The notes under the pieces are model-generated. The model did not search any database. It was not told where the DNA came from and saw only the letters and a program-made list of their open reading frames with translations. From Mycobacterium angelicum (GTDB taxonomy: Bacteria; Actinomycetota; Actinomycetes; Mycobacteriales; Mycobacteriaceae), in assembly GCF_002086155.1 (NCBI RefSeq), contig NZ_MVHE01000005.1, forward strand, positions 162,835 through 226,834: a stretch of DNA of 64,000 nucleotides. The letters are read 5' to 3'. The position numbers and the translations under genes are program-made. Shown here piece by piece: positions 8,769 through 19,023 of the stretch (positions are counted from its first letter, which is position 1; each line of letters starts with the position of its first letter).

Positions 8769-9107
8769 TCACCGATAAGGGTTAGGCACCCGCCCGGCAC
8801 TGGCCTCGGCCAGCTGCGGCAGCGTCGCGAAGGTCACCGCGGGCAGCCGCACATCCTCGCCGCTCTTAAGCCGGGCGCGTGCCCAGGACCCGCGGTGAAA
8901 CCGCAGCCCATCGATGTCCTCCCAGGCCACCGTCCGGCTGCCCAGCAGTGTCCGCGCCGTCACGCCCCGATCGTCGGCGACCGTACGAAGCCGCACGATC
9001 ATCGCCGACAACAGCAGCGGGATCACCAATACCGGGGCACTCACCGGCCAGGTCAGGACAGGCACCAGCAGCCCCAGGGTCAAAAAGCCGACCGCGAAGT
9101 GTGCCAT
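8769..9107 (-). CDS. cfp6: PH-domain membrane protein, CFP-6 homologue
   Basis: 112 residues, the length I recall for Rv3004 (low-molecular-weight antigen CFP-6). Two hydrophobic segments at the N-terminus (FAVGFLTLGLLVPVLTWPV, VLVIPLLLSAMIV) precede a small bacterial PH/YdbT-like domain: RGVTARTLLGSRTVAWEDIDGLRFHRGSWARARL and PAVTFATLPQL. I chose ATG at 9107 because AAGG sits 7 bases upstream; GTG at 9146 is possible and the frame stays open to 9260. It converges on doxX with only 10 bases between the stops. Function unknown. Confidence 0.88.
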   Translation of the reverse strand: MAHFAVGFLTLGLLVPVLTWPVSAPVLVIPLLLSAMIVRLRTVADDRGVTARTLLGSRTVAWEDIDGLRFHRGSWARARLKSGEDVRLPAVTFATLPQLAEASAGRVPNPYR

Positions 9108-9307
9108 CGGCGACACCTTGATCACTACCGGCGCTTGAGTAGCCACCCTCGCATCATCGCATCGCCGCGAGTCGAGCAGTCGCGGCGTCGCGTGTGCGCT
9201 GATGGCGGCCGTCGGCGGCGTGTCGTCACCCTGGATACACATCGAAAGCCACCAGCGCACACTCGGCCAAGCACATCCCGGATTTGACGGCTGAGCTGTG
9301 CGAAGGC

Positions 9308-9313
9308 TACCGT
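9308..9313 (+). promoter_or_regulatory. -10 element of the ilvBNC leader
   Basis: TACCGT ends 8 bases before the ATG of the leader peptide at 9322, so the leader ORF is probably leaderless or nearly so. Confidence 0.5.
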
Positions 9314-9321
9314 CGGACGCT

Positions 9322-9381
9322 ATGAATACCGCCGGAAAGCCCGGAATGCTCGTAGTAATTTGTCGGCGCGTTGGTGCCTGA
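9322..9381 (+). CDS. ilvB leader peptide (19 aa, Leu-Val-Val-Ile run)
   Basis: A 19-codon ORF, MNTAGKPGMLVVICRRVGA, ends 111 bases before ilvB and has four consecutive codons for the end products of the operon (CTC GTA GTA ATT). Together with the terminator at 9413-9447 this is the classic layout of ribosome-mediated attenuation. When charged Leu/Val/Ile tRNAs are scarce, the ribosome should stall at codons 10-13 and prevent terminator formation. Similar leaders are known for ilvBNC in Corynebacterium. The antiterminator pairing was not worked out. Confidence 0.8.
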   Translation: MNTAGKPGMLVVICRRVGA

Positions 9382-9412
9382 CTAGCATTTCAAGCTATCC
9401 AGCCCAACGCGC

Positions 9413-9447
9413 AACCCTCGTGCAGCAAGAGCTGACGGGGGTTTTTT
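9413..9447 (+). terminator. ilvB attenuator: hairpin with U-tract
   Basis: The outer stem AACCCTCGT/ACGGGGGTT (9 pairs, one G-U) encloses the inner stem CAGC-AAGA-GCTG and is followed at once by six T. It ends 45 bases before the ilvB GTG at 9493 and just after the Leu-Val-Val-Ile leader peptide. Confidence 0.85.
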
Positions 9448-9492
9448 CTTGCCCAGGAACCCCAGGACCCACAAGGACGTGAAGAGGACACT

Positions 9493-11349
9493 GTGAGCGC
9501 TCCCACGAAATCATCCAGCGAGCCGCAGGCCGACGGCGCGCCGAAAGCGGTGAAACCCGCTGCGACGCCCGCGGCACAGCCGAAACGTGTTGCGCCCGAG
9601 CAACTTACCGGTGCCCAGTCGGTCATCCGCTCGCTGGAGGAGCTCGACGTCGACATCATCTTCGGCATTCCCGGCGGCGCCGTACTTCCGGTGTATGACC
9701 CGCTGTTCGACTCGCAGAAGCTGCGCCACGTGCTGGTCCGCCACGAGCAGGGCGCCGGCCACGCCGCCAGCGGCTACGCGCACGCCACCGGCAAGGTCGG
9801 GGTGTGCATGGCCACCTCCGGTCCCGGTGCCACCAACCTCGTCACCCCGCTGGCCGACGCGCAGATGGACTCCATCCCGGTGGTCGCCATCACCGGCCAG
9901 GTCGGGCGCGGGCTGATCGGCACCGATGCCTTCCAGGAAGCCGACATCTCCGGCATCACCATGCCGATCACCAAGCACAACTTCCTGGTCCGCTCCGGTG
10001 ACGAGATTCCCCGCGTGCTGGCTGAGGCCTTCCACATCGCAGCATCCGGAAGGCCGGGCGCGGTTCTGGTGGACATCCCGAAGGACGTCTTGCAGGGCCA
10101 ATGCACGTTCGCGTGGCCGCCGCGGATGGATCTGCCCGGCTATAAGCCGAACACCAAACCGCACAACCGGCAGGTTCGCGAGGCCGCCAAGCTGATCGCG
10201 ACCGCGCGCAAGCCGGTGCTGTACGTCGGCGGCGGCGTCATCCGCGGCGAGGCCACCGACAAGCTGCTGGATCTGGCCGAACTGACCGGCATTCCGGTGG
10301 TCACCACGCTGATGGCGCGCGGCGCCTTCCCCGACAGCCACCCGCAGAACATAGGCATGCCCGGCATGCACGGCACGGTGTCCGCGGTGGCCGCGCTGCA
10401 GCGCAGCGACCTGCTGATCGCGCTGGGCACCCGCTTCGACGACCGGGTGACCGGCAAGCTCGAATCGTTCGCTCCGGAGGCCAAGGTCATCCACGCCGAC
10501 ATCGACCCGGCCGAGATCGGCAAGAACCGCCACGCCGACGTGCCGATCGTGGGCGACGTCAAGGCCGTCATCACCGACCTCATCGCGATGCTGCGGCACT
10601 ACGAGATCCCCGGCAACCTCGACATGACCGAGTGGTGGGAGTACCTGGAGGGCGTTCGCAAGACGTACCCGCTGAGCTACGGGCCACAGAGCGACGGCAG
10701 CCTGGGCCCGGAGTTCGTGATCGAGAAGCTCGGCCAGATCGCCGGCCCGGACGCTATCTACGTCGCGGGCGTTGGTCAGCATCAGATGTGGGCGGCGCAG
10801 TTCATCAAGTACGAAAAGCCGCGCACCTGGCTGAATTCCGGCGGGCTGGGCACCATGGGGTTCGCCATCCCGGCGGCCATGGGCGCCAAGATCGCCCTGC
10901 CCGACACCGAGGTGTGGGCAATCGACGGCGACGGTTGCTTCCAGATGACCAACCAGGAACTGGCCACCTGCGCCATCGAGGGCATCCCGATCAAGGTGGC
11001 GCTGATCAACAACGGCAACCTGGGCATGGTGCGGCAGTGGCAGACCCTCTTCTACGAAGAGCGCTACTCCCAGACCGACCTGGCCACCCACTCGCACCGC
11101 ATCCCGGACTTCGTCAAGCTGGCCGAGGCGCTGGGTTGTGTCGGATTGCGTTGCGAGCGTGAGGAAGACGTGGAAGACGTCATCAACCAGGCGCGGGCGA
11201 TCAACGACCGCCCAGTGGTGATCGACTTCATCGTCGGCGCCGACGCCCAGGTGTGGCCGATGGTCGCCGCCGGCACCAGCAACGACGAGATCCAGGCCGC
11301 ACGTGGGATCCGCCCGCTGTTCGACGACATAAGCGAAGGACACGCCTGA
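9493..11349 (+). CDS. ilvB1: Acetolactate synthase, large (catalytic) subunit
   Basis: 618 residues. ThDP-dependent synthesis of acetolactate/acetohydroxybutyrate, the first shared step of Val, Leu and Ile synthesis. An Ala/Pro-rich N-terminal tail (1-35) precedes the PYR domain with the catalytic glutamate E85 ([14 protein letters not shown]), the central FAD-binding domain, and the ThDP/Mg motif [20 protein letters not shown] ending in [14 protein letters not shown]. Full length. It is followed by ilvN (49 bases) and ilvC in one operon behind the leader-peptide attenuator, so regulation by branched-chain aminoacyl-tRNA supply is likely, with feedback control through IlvN. Confidence 0.97.
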   Translation: MSAPTKSSSEPQADGAPKAVKPAATPAAQPKRVAPEQLTGAQSVIRSLEELDVDIIFGIPGGAVLPVYDPLFDSQKLRHVLVRHEQGAGHAASGYAHATGKVGVCMATSGPGATNLVTPLADAQMDSIPVVAITGQVGRGLIGTDAFQEADISGITMPITKHNFLVRSGDEIPRVLAEAFHIAASGRPGAVLVDIPKDVLQGQCTFAWPPRMDLPGYKPNTKPHNRQVREAAKLIATARKPVLYVGGGVIRGEATDKLLDLAELTGIPVVTTLMARGAFPDSHPQNIGMPGMHGTVSAVAALQRSDLLIALGTRFDDRVTGKLESFAPEAKVIHADIDPAEIGKNRHADVPIVGDVKAVITDLIAMLRHYEIPGNLDMTEWWEYLEGVRKTYPLSYGPQSDGSLGPEFVIEKLGQIAGPDAIYVAGVGQHQMWAAQFIKYEKPRTWLNSGGLGTMGFAIPAAMGAKIALPDTEVWAIDGDGCFQMTNQELATCAIEGIPIKVALINNGNLGMVRQWQTLFYEERYSQTDLATHSHRIPDFVKLAEALGCVGLRCEREEDVEDVINQARAINDRPVVIDFIVGADAQVWPMVAAGTSNDEIQAARGIRPLFDDISEGHA

Positions 11350-11398
11350 TGCGCGCCGGCGACGATGCAGATCGTAGTGATGAGGAGGAGCGCCGCAA

Positions 11399-11911
11399 AT
11401 GATTGGATCGTCGAAGACGCACACGCTTTCGGTGCTGGTCGAAGACAAGCCCGGTGTTCTCGCCCGGGTTGCGGCGCTGTTCTCCCGGCGCGGCTTCAAC
11501 ATCGAATCGCTGGCAGTGGGTGCCACCGAGCAGAAGGACATGTCGCGGATGACCATCGTGGTCTCCTGCGAGGAAACTCCGCTCGAACAGGTCACCAAGC
11601 AGCTCAACAAGCTGATCAACGTCATCAAGATCGTCGAGCAGGACGAAGACAACTCGGTATCGCGGGAGTTGGCCCTGATCAAGGTGCGGGCCGACGCCGG
11701 TACCCGCAGCCAGGTGATCGAAGCGGTGAACCTGTTCCGCGCCAACGTCATTGACGTGTCCCCAGAGTCGCTGACGGTCGAGGCCACCGGTAATCATGGC
11801 AAGCTCGAGGCGCTGCTGCGGGTATTGGAGCCCTTCGGTATCCGTGAAATCGCCCAGTCCGGAATGGTGTCGCTGTCCCGCGGACCGCGCGGCATAGCCA
11901 CCGCCAAATAA
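11399..11911 (+). CDS. ilvN: Acetolactate synthase, small regulatory subunit
   Basis: 170 residues, standard length. The N-terminal ACT domain (HTLSVLVEDKPGVLARVAAL, FNIESLAVGATE) binds valine; the C-terminal ALS_ss_C domain includes LIKVRADAGTRSQVIEAVNLFRA split over residues 95-120. It activates the catalytic subunit and makes it feedback-sensitive. GGAG-containing sequence precedes the ATG. It lies between ilvB and ilvC, 21 bases from the latter. Confidence 0.97.
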   Translation: MIGSSKTHTLSVLVEDKPGVLARVAALFSRRGFNIESLAVGATEQKDMSRMTIVVSCEETPLEQVTKQLNKLINVIKIVEQDEDNSVSRELALIKVRADAGTRSQVIEAVNLFRANVIDVSPESLTVEATGNHGKLEALLRVLEPFGIREIAQSGMVSLSRGPRGIATAK

Positions 11912-12946
<1,035 letters not shown>

Positions 12947-12960
12947 CCCGGGCGGGCGGG

Positions 12961-13023
12961 CCGCGAAACTGTAGTTGGCGCGGGGCTTTTCGGCGTGTCG
13001 TCGCGTTAACTACAGTGTCGCGG
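12961..13023. terminator. Bidirectional terminator candidate between ilvC and wrbA
   Basis: The left arm CCGCGA-A-ACTGTAGTT and right arm AACTACAGT-G-TCGCGG pair over 15 of 16 positions around a 31-base loop. It lies just after the ilvC stop and overlaps the wrbA stop, so it could serve both converging genes. No U-tract. Confidence 0.55.
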
Positions 13024-13612
13024 TGCCTTCGGCAACACGCACCACCCGGCGCGCCAGGTGGTCCAGCGCGTCCGCCGTCGCCGAGTCGAACTCTTCGATG
13101 TTGTCGTGCGTCGATACCAGGCTGACCCCATAGGGGTTGCCGTCGACGAACTTCAGCGGGTCGGTGTATCCCGGCGCGACGATGATGCCGCCGAAATGCA
13201 TCAAGGTGACGTAGAGCGTCAGCAGAGTGGTCTCCTGACCACCGTGCAGGGTGTTGGATGACGTGAAGGCCGCGTACACCTTGTCGGCGAGCTTGCCTTC
13301 GGCCCACAGCCCGCCCAGCGAGTCGAGGAACTCGCGCAATTGCGAGGCAACCGAGCCGAACCGGGTGGGCGATCCGAACATCACCGCGTCGGCCCACACG
13401 ATGTCGTCGCCGCTGGCGGCCGGGAGATCTTTGGTCGCCTCGTAATTCGCGGTCCACGCGGGATTGTGCGCGAACGACGACGGGTCGCGGGTTTCGGCGA
13501 CATGACGCAGCCGCACTTCGGCGCCAGCCGCCTCCGCCGCGGCCGCCACCCGCTGAGCCATGGTGGTGCCGTGGCCGGTGGCCGAGTAGTAGACGATCGC
13601 AAGTTTGGTCAT
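13010..13612 (-). CDS. wrbA: NAD(P)H:quinone oxidoreductase, WrbA type
   Basis: 200 residues, the usual WrbA length. Flavodoxin-like fold; the FMN phosphate loop IVYYSATGHGTTMAQ is at residues 5-19, followed by ADAVMFGSPTRFGSVASQLREFLD and the TSSNTLHGGQETTLL block typical of WrbA. It performs two-electron reduction of quinones to limit oxidative stress. Its ATG overlaps the stop of the upstream oxidoreductase gene as ATGA, so the two form a coupled pair. Confidence 0.93.
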   Translation of the reverse strand: MTKLAIVYYSATGHGTTMAQRVAAAAEAAGAEVRLRHVAETRDPSSFAHNPAWTANYEATKDLPAASGDDIVWADAVMFGSPTRFGSVASQLREFLDSLGGLWAEGKLADKVYAAFTSSNTLHGGQETTLLTLYVTLMHFGGIIVAPGYTDPLKFVDGNPYGVSLVSTHDNIEEFDSATADALDHLARRVVRVAEGTATL

Positions 13613-15051
13613 GGCGAGAGCTTAGGCAGTTCGGCAATGCCGAACTCGCGGCGCAGCAGGGCGCGCGCGGCGTAATAACCGGCCATGCCGTGCACGCCGG
13701 CGCCCGGCGGGGTGGCCGCCGAACACAGGTACACCTTGGGAACCGGTGTGCGCCAAGGGTTCAGCCGTGGCGTAGGGCCCAAGGTGGCACGCAACACCGA
13801 TGCTCCGCCCACCGCGATATCGCCGCCGACGTAGTTCGCGTTGTGTTCGGCCATCCGCGCGGCGGGCACGCTGCGGGAGGCCACCACGATGTCGCGGAAT
13901 CCCGGTGCGAACCGCTCGAACACTCCGATCACCGATTCGGTGGCATCGAGCGTGGATCCCGACGGCACATGGGCATACGTCCACAGCGGCCGGCGCCCGC
14001 CGGAGTCGATGCGGCCCGGATCGGCGAGGTGCGGTGAGGAAGCGAGCACCATCGGCCATTCGGCATGGCGCCCCGCGGCGATGTCGGCCTCGGCGCGTGC
14101 CATCTGCTCGCGGATGCCGCCGAGGTGCAGCGTCGGCGCGCACTGCAATCGCGCATCCGACCAAGGAATCTCGTCGTTCAGCACAAAGTCCACCTTCGCC
14201 ACTCCCGGCCCAAAGGTATAGCGGCGCAACGCCTTAGCGTAACCAGCCGGAAGCGCGTCGCGGTAGATGTCCAGCAGCGCGGTCGGTGCGGTGTCGAAGG
14301 CGACCACACCGCTTGGCGGATCGGTGATTTCGACACCGGACGTCAGCTCGCCGCCGTGGGCGCGCAGATCCGCGATCAGGGCGTCGGTGATGGTTTGCGT
14401 CCCGCCAACCGGAATGGGCCAGCCGACCGAATGGCCCAGCGTGGCCAGCATCAGACCGGCGCCGGCCGAGGTCAGTGATGGCAAGCGCGAAATCACGTGC
14501 GCGGCAACACCACTGAACAACGCGCGAGCATCGTCTCCGGTTAGGTAACCGGCCGGCGATCCCCAGGCCGGGGTGCCCTGGGCCAGCATCCGCAGCCCGA
14601 GACCCACCACCGGTAGCAGCGAGCGGGGTACCGAACGCTTGTCACCCAGCAGGAATGCCACGACCGCGTCGGAGCTGGCCACTAACGGGCCGAGCAGTCG
14701 CTGCCAGGAGACGCCGTCGTCCAATTCCGCACAGGTGCGCTGCAGATCTCGATAGGCGACGGCGGCGGGACGGCCCGGCAGCGGGTTGGCGTACGAGATC
14801 TCCGGCACGGCCAGCGTCACGCCGCGGGCGGGCAGATCGAACTCGGCGAAAAACGGCGACGCCAGCGCCAGCGGGTGCACCGCCGAGCACACGTCGTGCA
14901 AGACTCCGGGAAATTCGAAGTCGGCGGCGCTGCGGGCGCCGCCACCAAAGGTGGGTTGGGCTTCGACGACCTGCACTTTCAGCCCGGCTCGGGCACAGAT
15001 TACGGCCGTGGAGAGCCCATTGGGCCCGCTACCGACGACGGTTACGTCCAC
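13609..15051 (-). CDS. Phytoene-dehydrogenase-like FAD oxidoreductase
   Basis: 480 residues. The N-terminal dinucleotide-binding motif VVGSGPNGLSTAVICARAGL is at residues 4-23, with a second glycine-rich FAD region near the C-terminus (VYLCSAATPPGAGVHGMAGY). The overall layout is that of the phytoene desaturase/CrtI-related amine-oxidase superfamily. Matches Rv2997 by position. No carotenoid genes are nearby, so the substrate is unknown. Upstream partner of wrbA with a 4-base overlap. The start is taken as the GTG/ATG at 15051, 141 bases from divergent serA. Confidence 0.9.
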   Translation of the reverse strand: MDVTVVGSGPNGLSTAVICARAGLKVQVVEAQPTFGGGARSAADFEFPGVLHDVCSAVHPLALASPFFAEFDLPARGVTLAVPEISYANPLPGRPAAVAYRDLQRTCAELDDGVSWQRLLGPLVASSDAVVAFLLGDKRSVPRSLLPVVGLGLRMLAQGTPAWGSPAGYLTGDDARALFSGVAAHVISRLPSLTSAGAGLMLATLGHSVGWPIPVGGTQTITDALIADLRAHGGELTSGVEITDPPSGVVAFDTAPTALLDIYRDALPAGYAKALRRYTFGPGVAKVDFVLNDEIPWSDARLQCAPTLHLGGIREQMARAEADIAAGRHAEWPMVLASSPHLADPGRIDSGGRRPLWTYAHVPSGSTLDATESVIGVFERFAPGFRDIVVASRSVPAARMAEHNANYVGGDIAVGGASVLRATLGPTPRLNPWRTPVPKVYLCSAATPPGAGVHGMAGYYAARALLRREFGIAELPKLSP

Positions 15052-15076
15052 CGGTCAATTAGAGCCGACTCTGCCC

Positions 15077-15180
15077 ATGGCGGCGACCCGCAGCGCCCGG
15101 CTCCGCCGCGCTCGCGGTCGCCGCCGGCGCTGATGGCGGCGACCCGCAGCGCCCGGCTCCGCCGCGCTCGCGGTCGCCGC
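15077..15180. repeat. Tandem 48-bp intergenic repeat
   Basis: A 48-base unit (15077-15124) recurs exactly at 15133-15180, period 56. Each unit can fold on itself through GGCGACC at one end and GGTCGCC at the other. The second copy abuts the serA -10 element. A degenerate relative seems to lie at about 58546-58590. Confidence 0.85.
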
Positions 15181-15186
15181 TACGCT
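15181..15186 (+). promoter_or_regulatory. -10 element of leaderless serA
   Basis: TACGCT, 6 bases, then GTG at 15193. Confidence 0.5.
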
Positions 15187-15192
15187 GTTCGG

Positions 15193-16779
15193 GTGAACCT
15201 GCCTGTTGTGTTAATCGCCGACAAACTTGCCCAATCAACGGTTGCTGCCCTGGGAGACCAGGTTGAGGTGCGCTGGGTAGACGGGCCCGACCGGGAAAAG
15301 CTGCTGGCTGCGGTGCCTGAAGCCGACGCGCTGCTGGTGCGGTCGGCTACCACCGTGGACGCCGAAGTATTGGCCGCGGCCCCGAAATTGAAGATCGTCG
15401 CCCGCGCCGGCGTCGGCCTGGACAACGTGGACGTTGACGCTGCCACCGCCCGCGGTGTGCTGGTGGTCAACGCCCCGACATCCAACATCCACAGCGCCGC
15501 AGAGCACGCCATCGCGCTGCTGCTGGCCGCGTCCCGGCAGATCGCGGCGGCCGACGCCTCGCTGCGTGAGCACACCTGGAAGCGCTCGTCGTTCTCCGGC
15601 ACCGAGATCTTCGGCAAGACCGTCGGCGTGGTTGGACTCGGCCGAATCGGGCAGCTGGTCGCGCAGCGCATCGCCGCCTTCGGCGCCCACATCGTCGCCT
15701 ATGACCCCTATGTGTCGTCGGCCCGGGCGGCGCAGCTGGGTATCGAGTTGCTGCCCTTGGACGACCTGCTGGCCCGCGCCGATTTCATCTCCGTGCATCT
15801 GCCCAAGACCCCGGAGACGGCGGGCTTGATCGACAAGGAGGCTCTGGCCAAGACCAAACCCGGCGTCATCGTCGTCAACGCCGCGCGCGGCGGCTTGGTG
15901 GACGAGGCGGCGCTGGCCGACGCGATCAACAGCGGCCACGTGCGCGGGGCCGGCCTCGACGTGTTCGCCACCGAACCCTGCACCGACAGCCCGTTGTTCG
16001 AGCTGCCCCAGGTGGTCGTCACGCCGCATCTGGGGGCGTCCACGGCTGAGGCCCAGGACCGGGCCGGCACCGACGTAGCCGAAAGCGTGCGGCTGGCGCT
16101 GGCCGGGGAGTTCGTTCCGGACGCGGTCAACGTCGGCGGCGGGGTAGTCAACGAAGAGGTGGCGCCCTGGTTGGATCTGGCGCGCAAGCTCGGGTTGCTG
16201 GTTGCCACGCTGGCCGACGAACTGCCGGTGTCGTTGTCGGTGCAGGTGCGTGGGGAGCTGGCCGCCGAGGAGGTCGAGGTGCTGAAGCTCTCGGCACTGC
16301 GCGGCCTGTTCTCGGCGGTGATCGAGGATGCGGTGACGTTTGTCAACGCGCCGGCCCTGGCCGCCGAGCGAGGCGTGACGGCAGAGATCACCAAGGCCAC
16401 CGAGAGCCCCAACCACCGCAGCCTCGTCGACGTGCGCGCGGTCGCTTCCGATGGTTCCGTCGTCAACGTCGCGGGCACCTTGTCCGGGCCGCAACTGGTG
16501 GAAAAGATCGTCCAGATCAACGGCCGCAGCTACGACCTGCGCGCCACTGGCATCAACCTGGTGATCAATTACGCCGACCAGCCCGGCGCGCTGGGCAAGA
16601 TCGGCACCTTGCTGGGCACGGCCGGGGTGAACATTCAGGCCGCGCAGCTGTCCGAGGACACCGAGGGTCCGAGCGCCACCGTTCTGCTGCGGCTGGATCA
16701 GGACGTGCCCGAGGATGTGCGCTCGGCGATCGCGGCGGCAGTGGGCGCCAATAAGCTTGAGGTGGTTGATCTTTCGTGA
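15193..16779 (+). CDS. serA: D-3-phosphoglycerate dehydrogenase
   Basis: 528 residues, identical in length to M. tuberculosis SerA1 as I recall it. First step of serine synthesis: 3-phosphoglycerate plus NAD to phosphohydroxypyruvate. The catalytic and NAD domains contain [14 protein letters not shown] at about 148-161, the Arg/Glu/His triad region ([25 protein letters not shown]), the extra intervening (ASB) domain of long actinobacterial SerA at about 320-450, and a C-terminal ACT domain ([18 protein letters not shown]) for serine feedback. The frame is open to 14875, but length and promoter place the start at GTG 15193. leuB follows after 10 bases. Confidence 0.96.
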   Translation: MNLPVVLIADKLAQSTVAALGDQVEVRWVDGPDREKLLAAVPEADALLVRSATTVDAEVLAAAPKLKIVARAGVGLDNVDVDAATARGVLVVNAPTSNIHSAAEHAIALLLAASRQIAAADASLREHTWKRSSFSGTEIFGKTVGVVGLGRIGQLVAQRIAAFGAHIVAYDPYVSSARAAQLGIELLPLDDLLARADFISVHLPKTPETAGLIDKEALAKTKPGVIVVNAARGGLVDEAALADAINSGHVRGAGLDVFATEPCTDSPLFELPQVVVTPHLGASTAEAQDRAGTDVAESVRLALAGEFVPDAVNVGGGVVNEEVAPWLDLARKLGLLVATLADELPVSLSVQVRGELAAEEVEVLKLSALRGLFSAVIEDAVTFVNAPALAAERGVTAEITKATESPNHRSLVDVRAVASDGSVVNVAGTLSGPQLVEKIVQINGRSYDLRATGINLVINYADQPGALGKIGTLLGTAGVNIQAAQLSEDTEGPSATVLLRLDQDVPEDVRSAIAAAVGANKLEVVDLS

Positions 16780-16789
16780 GGTGGCGCTC

Positions 16790-17800
16790 ATGAAGTTAGC
16801 GGTGATCGGCGGCGACGGCATCGGGCCGGAAGTCATTGCCCAGGCGATGAAAATCCTCGATGCGGTGCTGCCCGGTGTGCAGAAAACCGAATACGACTTG
16901 GGCGCACGGCGTTTCCACGCCACCGGTGAGGTGCTCCCGGACTCGGTGGTCCCCGAACTTCGTCAACACGACGCAATCCTGCTCGGGGCGATCGGCGACC
17001 CGTCGGTGCCCAGCGGCGTCCTGGAGCGAGGCCTGTTGCTACGGCTGCGCTTCGAGCTCGATCACCACATCAACCTGCGGCCCGGCCGGCTGTACCCGGG
17101 CGTGCAAAGCCCCCTGGCCGGTGACCCCAAGATCGACTTCGTGGTGGTGCGCGAAGGCACCGAAGGCCCATACACCGGCAACGGCGGCGCGATTCGCGTC
17201 GGCACTCCGAACGAGGTGGCCACCGAGGTCAGCGTGAACACCGCGTTCGGTGTCCGGCGAGTGGTCCAGGACGCCTTCGAGCGGGCTCAGCAGCGTCGCA
17301 AGCACCTGACGCTGGTGCACAAGAACAACGTGCTCACGTTCGCCGGATCGTTGTGGTGGCGGACGGTGCAAGAGGTCGGTGAAAAATACCCCGAGGTCGA
17401 GGTGGCCTATCAACACGTCGACGCGGCCACCATCCACCTGGTCACCGACCCGGGCCGCTTCGACGTGATCGTCACCGACAACCTGTTCGGCGACATCATC
17501 ACCGACCTGGCCGCAGCGGTGTGCGGCGGTATCGGCTTGGCCGCCAGCGGAAATATCGACGCAACCCGGACCAACCCGTCGATGTTCGAGCCGGTGCACG
17601 GCAGCGCGCCCGACATCGCCGGTCAGGGCATCGCCGACCCGACAGCGGCAGTCATGTCAGTGGCGCTACTGCTCGCTCACCTGGGTGAAACCGCGGCCGC
17701 TGCCCGGGTGGATCGAGCGGTCGAGACTTACCTGGCGACTCGCGGCGACGTACCCCGTGCCACCACCGAAGTCGGTGAACGGATTGCCGCCGCGCTCTAA
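16790..17800 (+). CDS. leuB: 3-isopropylmalate dehydrogenase
   Basis: 336 residues. NAD-dependent oxidative decarboxylation of 3-isopropylmalate in leucine synthesis. Family features: [13 protein letters not shown] at the N-terminus, [29 protein letters not shown], the catalytic K and Y region (VHKNNVL), [15 protein letters not shown], and the NAD-binding region [18 protein letters not shown] use ATG 16790, 10 bases after serA; the upstream extension is serA sequence in another frame. The final codons overlap the stop of the convergent MFS gene by 4 bases. A second, nonfunctional copy of the last 24 codons sits at 19044-19115. Confidence 0.96.
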   Translation: MKLAVIGGDGIGPEVIAQAMKILDAVLPGVQKTEYDLGARRFHATGEVLPDSVVPELRQHDAILLGAIGDPSVPSGVLERGLLLRLRFELDHHINLRPGRLYPGVQSPLAGDPKIDFVVVREGTEGPYTGNGGAIRVGTPNEVATEVSVNTAFGVRRVVQDAFERAQQRRKHLTLVHKNNVLTFAGSLWWRTVQEVGEKYPEVEVAYQHVDAATIHLVTDPGRFDVIVTDNLFGDIITDLAAAVCGGIGLAASGNIDATRTNPSMFEPVHGSAPDIAGQGIADPTAAVMSVALLLAHLGETAAAARVDRAVETYLATRGDVPRATTEVGERIAAAL

Positions 17801-19005
17801 TCGGCGACACCCGCGCGCATTCGGTCGTCTTGCGGCACCAACGGCAACGCCAGCAGCGGAAACAGCCCGCACACCGCGAAGGCGAACGGATATCCGGTTG
17901 CGTCGATCATCTGGCCGAACACCGGTGGCCCGATCGCGGCGCTGAGCCGCTGGGTGGTGTTCTGCGTGCCCATCGCCCGCCCGCTCCAGAAGCGACCGGC
18001 CAGCTCCGGAATGGCGGTGAAAGCCAATCCATTGTCGAGCACCGTGATGACCGACGCGGTGACCATCAGCGCCACCGCCAGGGCCGAATGCAGGTGATCG
18101 GTGACGGCGAGCAGCATCATCACCAGGGCGGCGCCCGCAGCGATGATGCGGATTGGGCGCATTCGCGACCCGACGTGGTCAGACCACCGGCCGACGGCGA
18201 TCCGGCCGCCGGCACCAAGTAGCTGCGAGATGCTTACCAAGACACCGGCCGAGGCGATCGACCAGCCGTGACTTCTGATCAGCCAGACCAACATGAACGT
18301 CAAGACCACCGTCTGCGGCACCATGAGCAGCGCCGACGCCAGATGAATCCGCCACAATTCGGTCCTGCCGCGGTAAGGATTGGCCAACTCGCTCGCGTCG
18401 GCGCCGGACCGGGCCGGGCGCGACGGGTCGCGTACCCAGACGGCGCACACCAGCGCCGCCAACGCGCACAATGCCGCCGGGAAGAGCAGTGCGACCGAGA
18501 TGTCGTGTTCCCCGAGTTCTGGCAAAACCAAGGCGGACAAGGCGATTCCCAGCGGTTGGGCGGTCTGCCGTATCCCCATCGCGAGGCCGCGTTGATCAGC
18601 GCGAAACCAGCCCGTGACCAGGCGGCCACTGGCGGTATTGGCGCTGGCGGCGGCCATGCCGCCGGCAAACAGGGCGATGCCCACCGAAAGCATCGAGTGC
18701 GGCACTGACGCCGCGGCGTAGGCAGCCGCCGCGGTCATGGCCAAACCGACGGTGAGCACGATTCGCTCGCCCACCAAATCCAGCACGTATCCCCAGGCGA
18801 TCAGGGTGAAGACCATGCCGAAGCTGGGCATCGCCGACAGCAGCGCGGCCTCGGCCAAGTTGATACCTCGCACGTCGTTGAGTGCCGGAATCAAGAATGC
18901 GATGCCGTTGATGAAGACGGTGGCGCACAGCGTCGCGATCAGCGCAACGCCAAGCATCGACCAACGCCGCGTCGATGTTATTTGCACCCGTTGGTAGTTC
19001 ACCAT
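17797..19005 (-). CDS. MFS transporter, tandem paralogue 1
   Basis: 402 residues, 12 predicted helices, opening with [30 protein letters not shown] and carrying the MFS loop motif [13 protein letters not shown] (helix 2-3) and [13 protein letters not shown] between the halves. This is the organism's Rv2994-like family. The three tandem copies share the blocks [54 protein letters not shown] and [16 protein letters not shown]. The C-terminus ends normally (RMRAGVAD), the stop overlapping the leuB stop. Substrate unknown. Confidence 0.9.
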   Translation of the reverse strand: MVNYQRVQITSTRRWSMLGVALIATLCATVFINGIAFLIPALNDVRGINLAEAALLSAMPSFGMVFTLIAWGYVLDLVGERIVLTVGLAMTAAAAYAAASVPHSMLSVGIALFAGGMAAASANTASGRLVTGWFRADQRGLAMGIRQTAQPLGIALSALVLPELGEHDISVALLFPAALCALAALVCAVWVRDPSRPARSGADASELANPYRGRTELWRIHLASALLMVPQTVVLTFMLVWLIRSHGWSIASAGVLVSISQLLGAGGRIAVGRWSDHVGSRMRPIRIIAAGAALVMMLLAVTDHLHSALAVALMVTASVITVLDNGLAFTAIPELAGRFWSGRAMGTQNTTQRLSAAIGPPVFGQMIDATGYPFAFAVCGLFPLLALPLVPQDDRMRAGVAD

Positions 19006-19023
19006 CGATCAAGCTGACAAACG

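Noticed and set aside
9511..11787. 758-codon open frame on the minus strand across ilvB and ilvN
   Set aside because: Exact antisense of two well-supported genes; composition (His/Asp/Val-rich) is the usual by-product of GC-rich coding on the other strand.
14875..15192. Upstream extension of the serA frame
   Set aside because: Overlaps the divergent oxidoreductase and the tandem repeat; normal SerA length and the -10 spacing fix the start at 15193.
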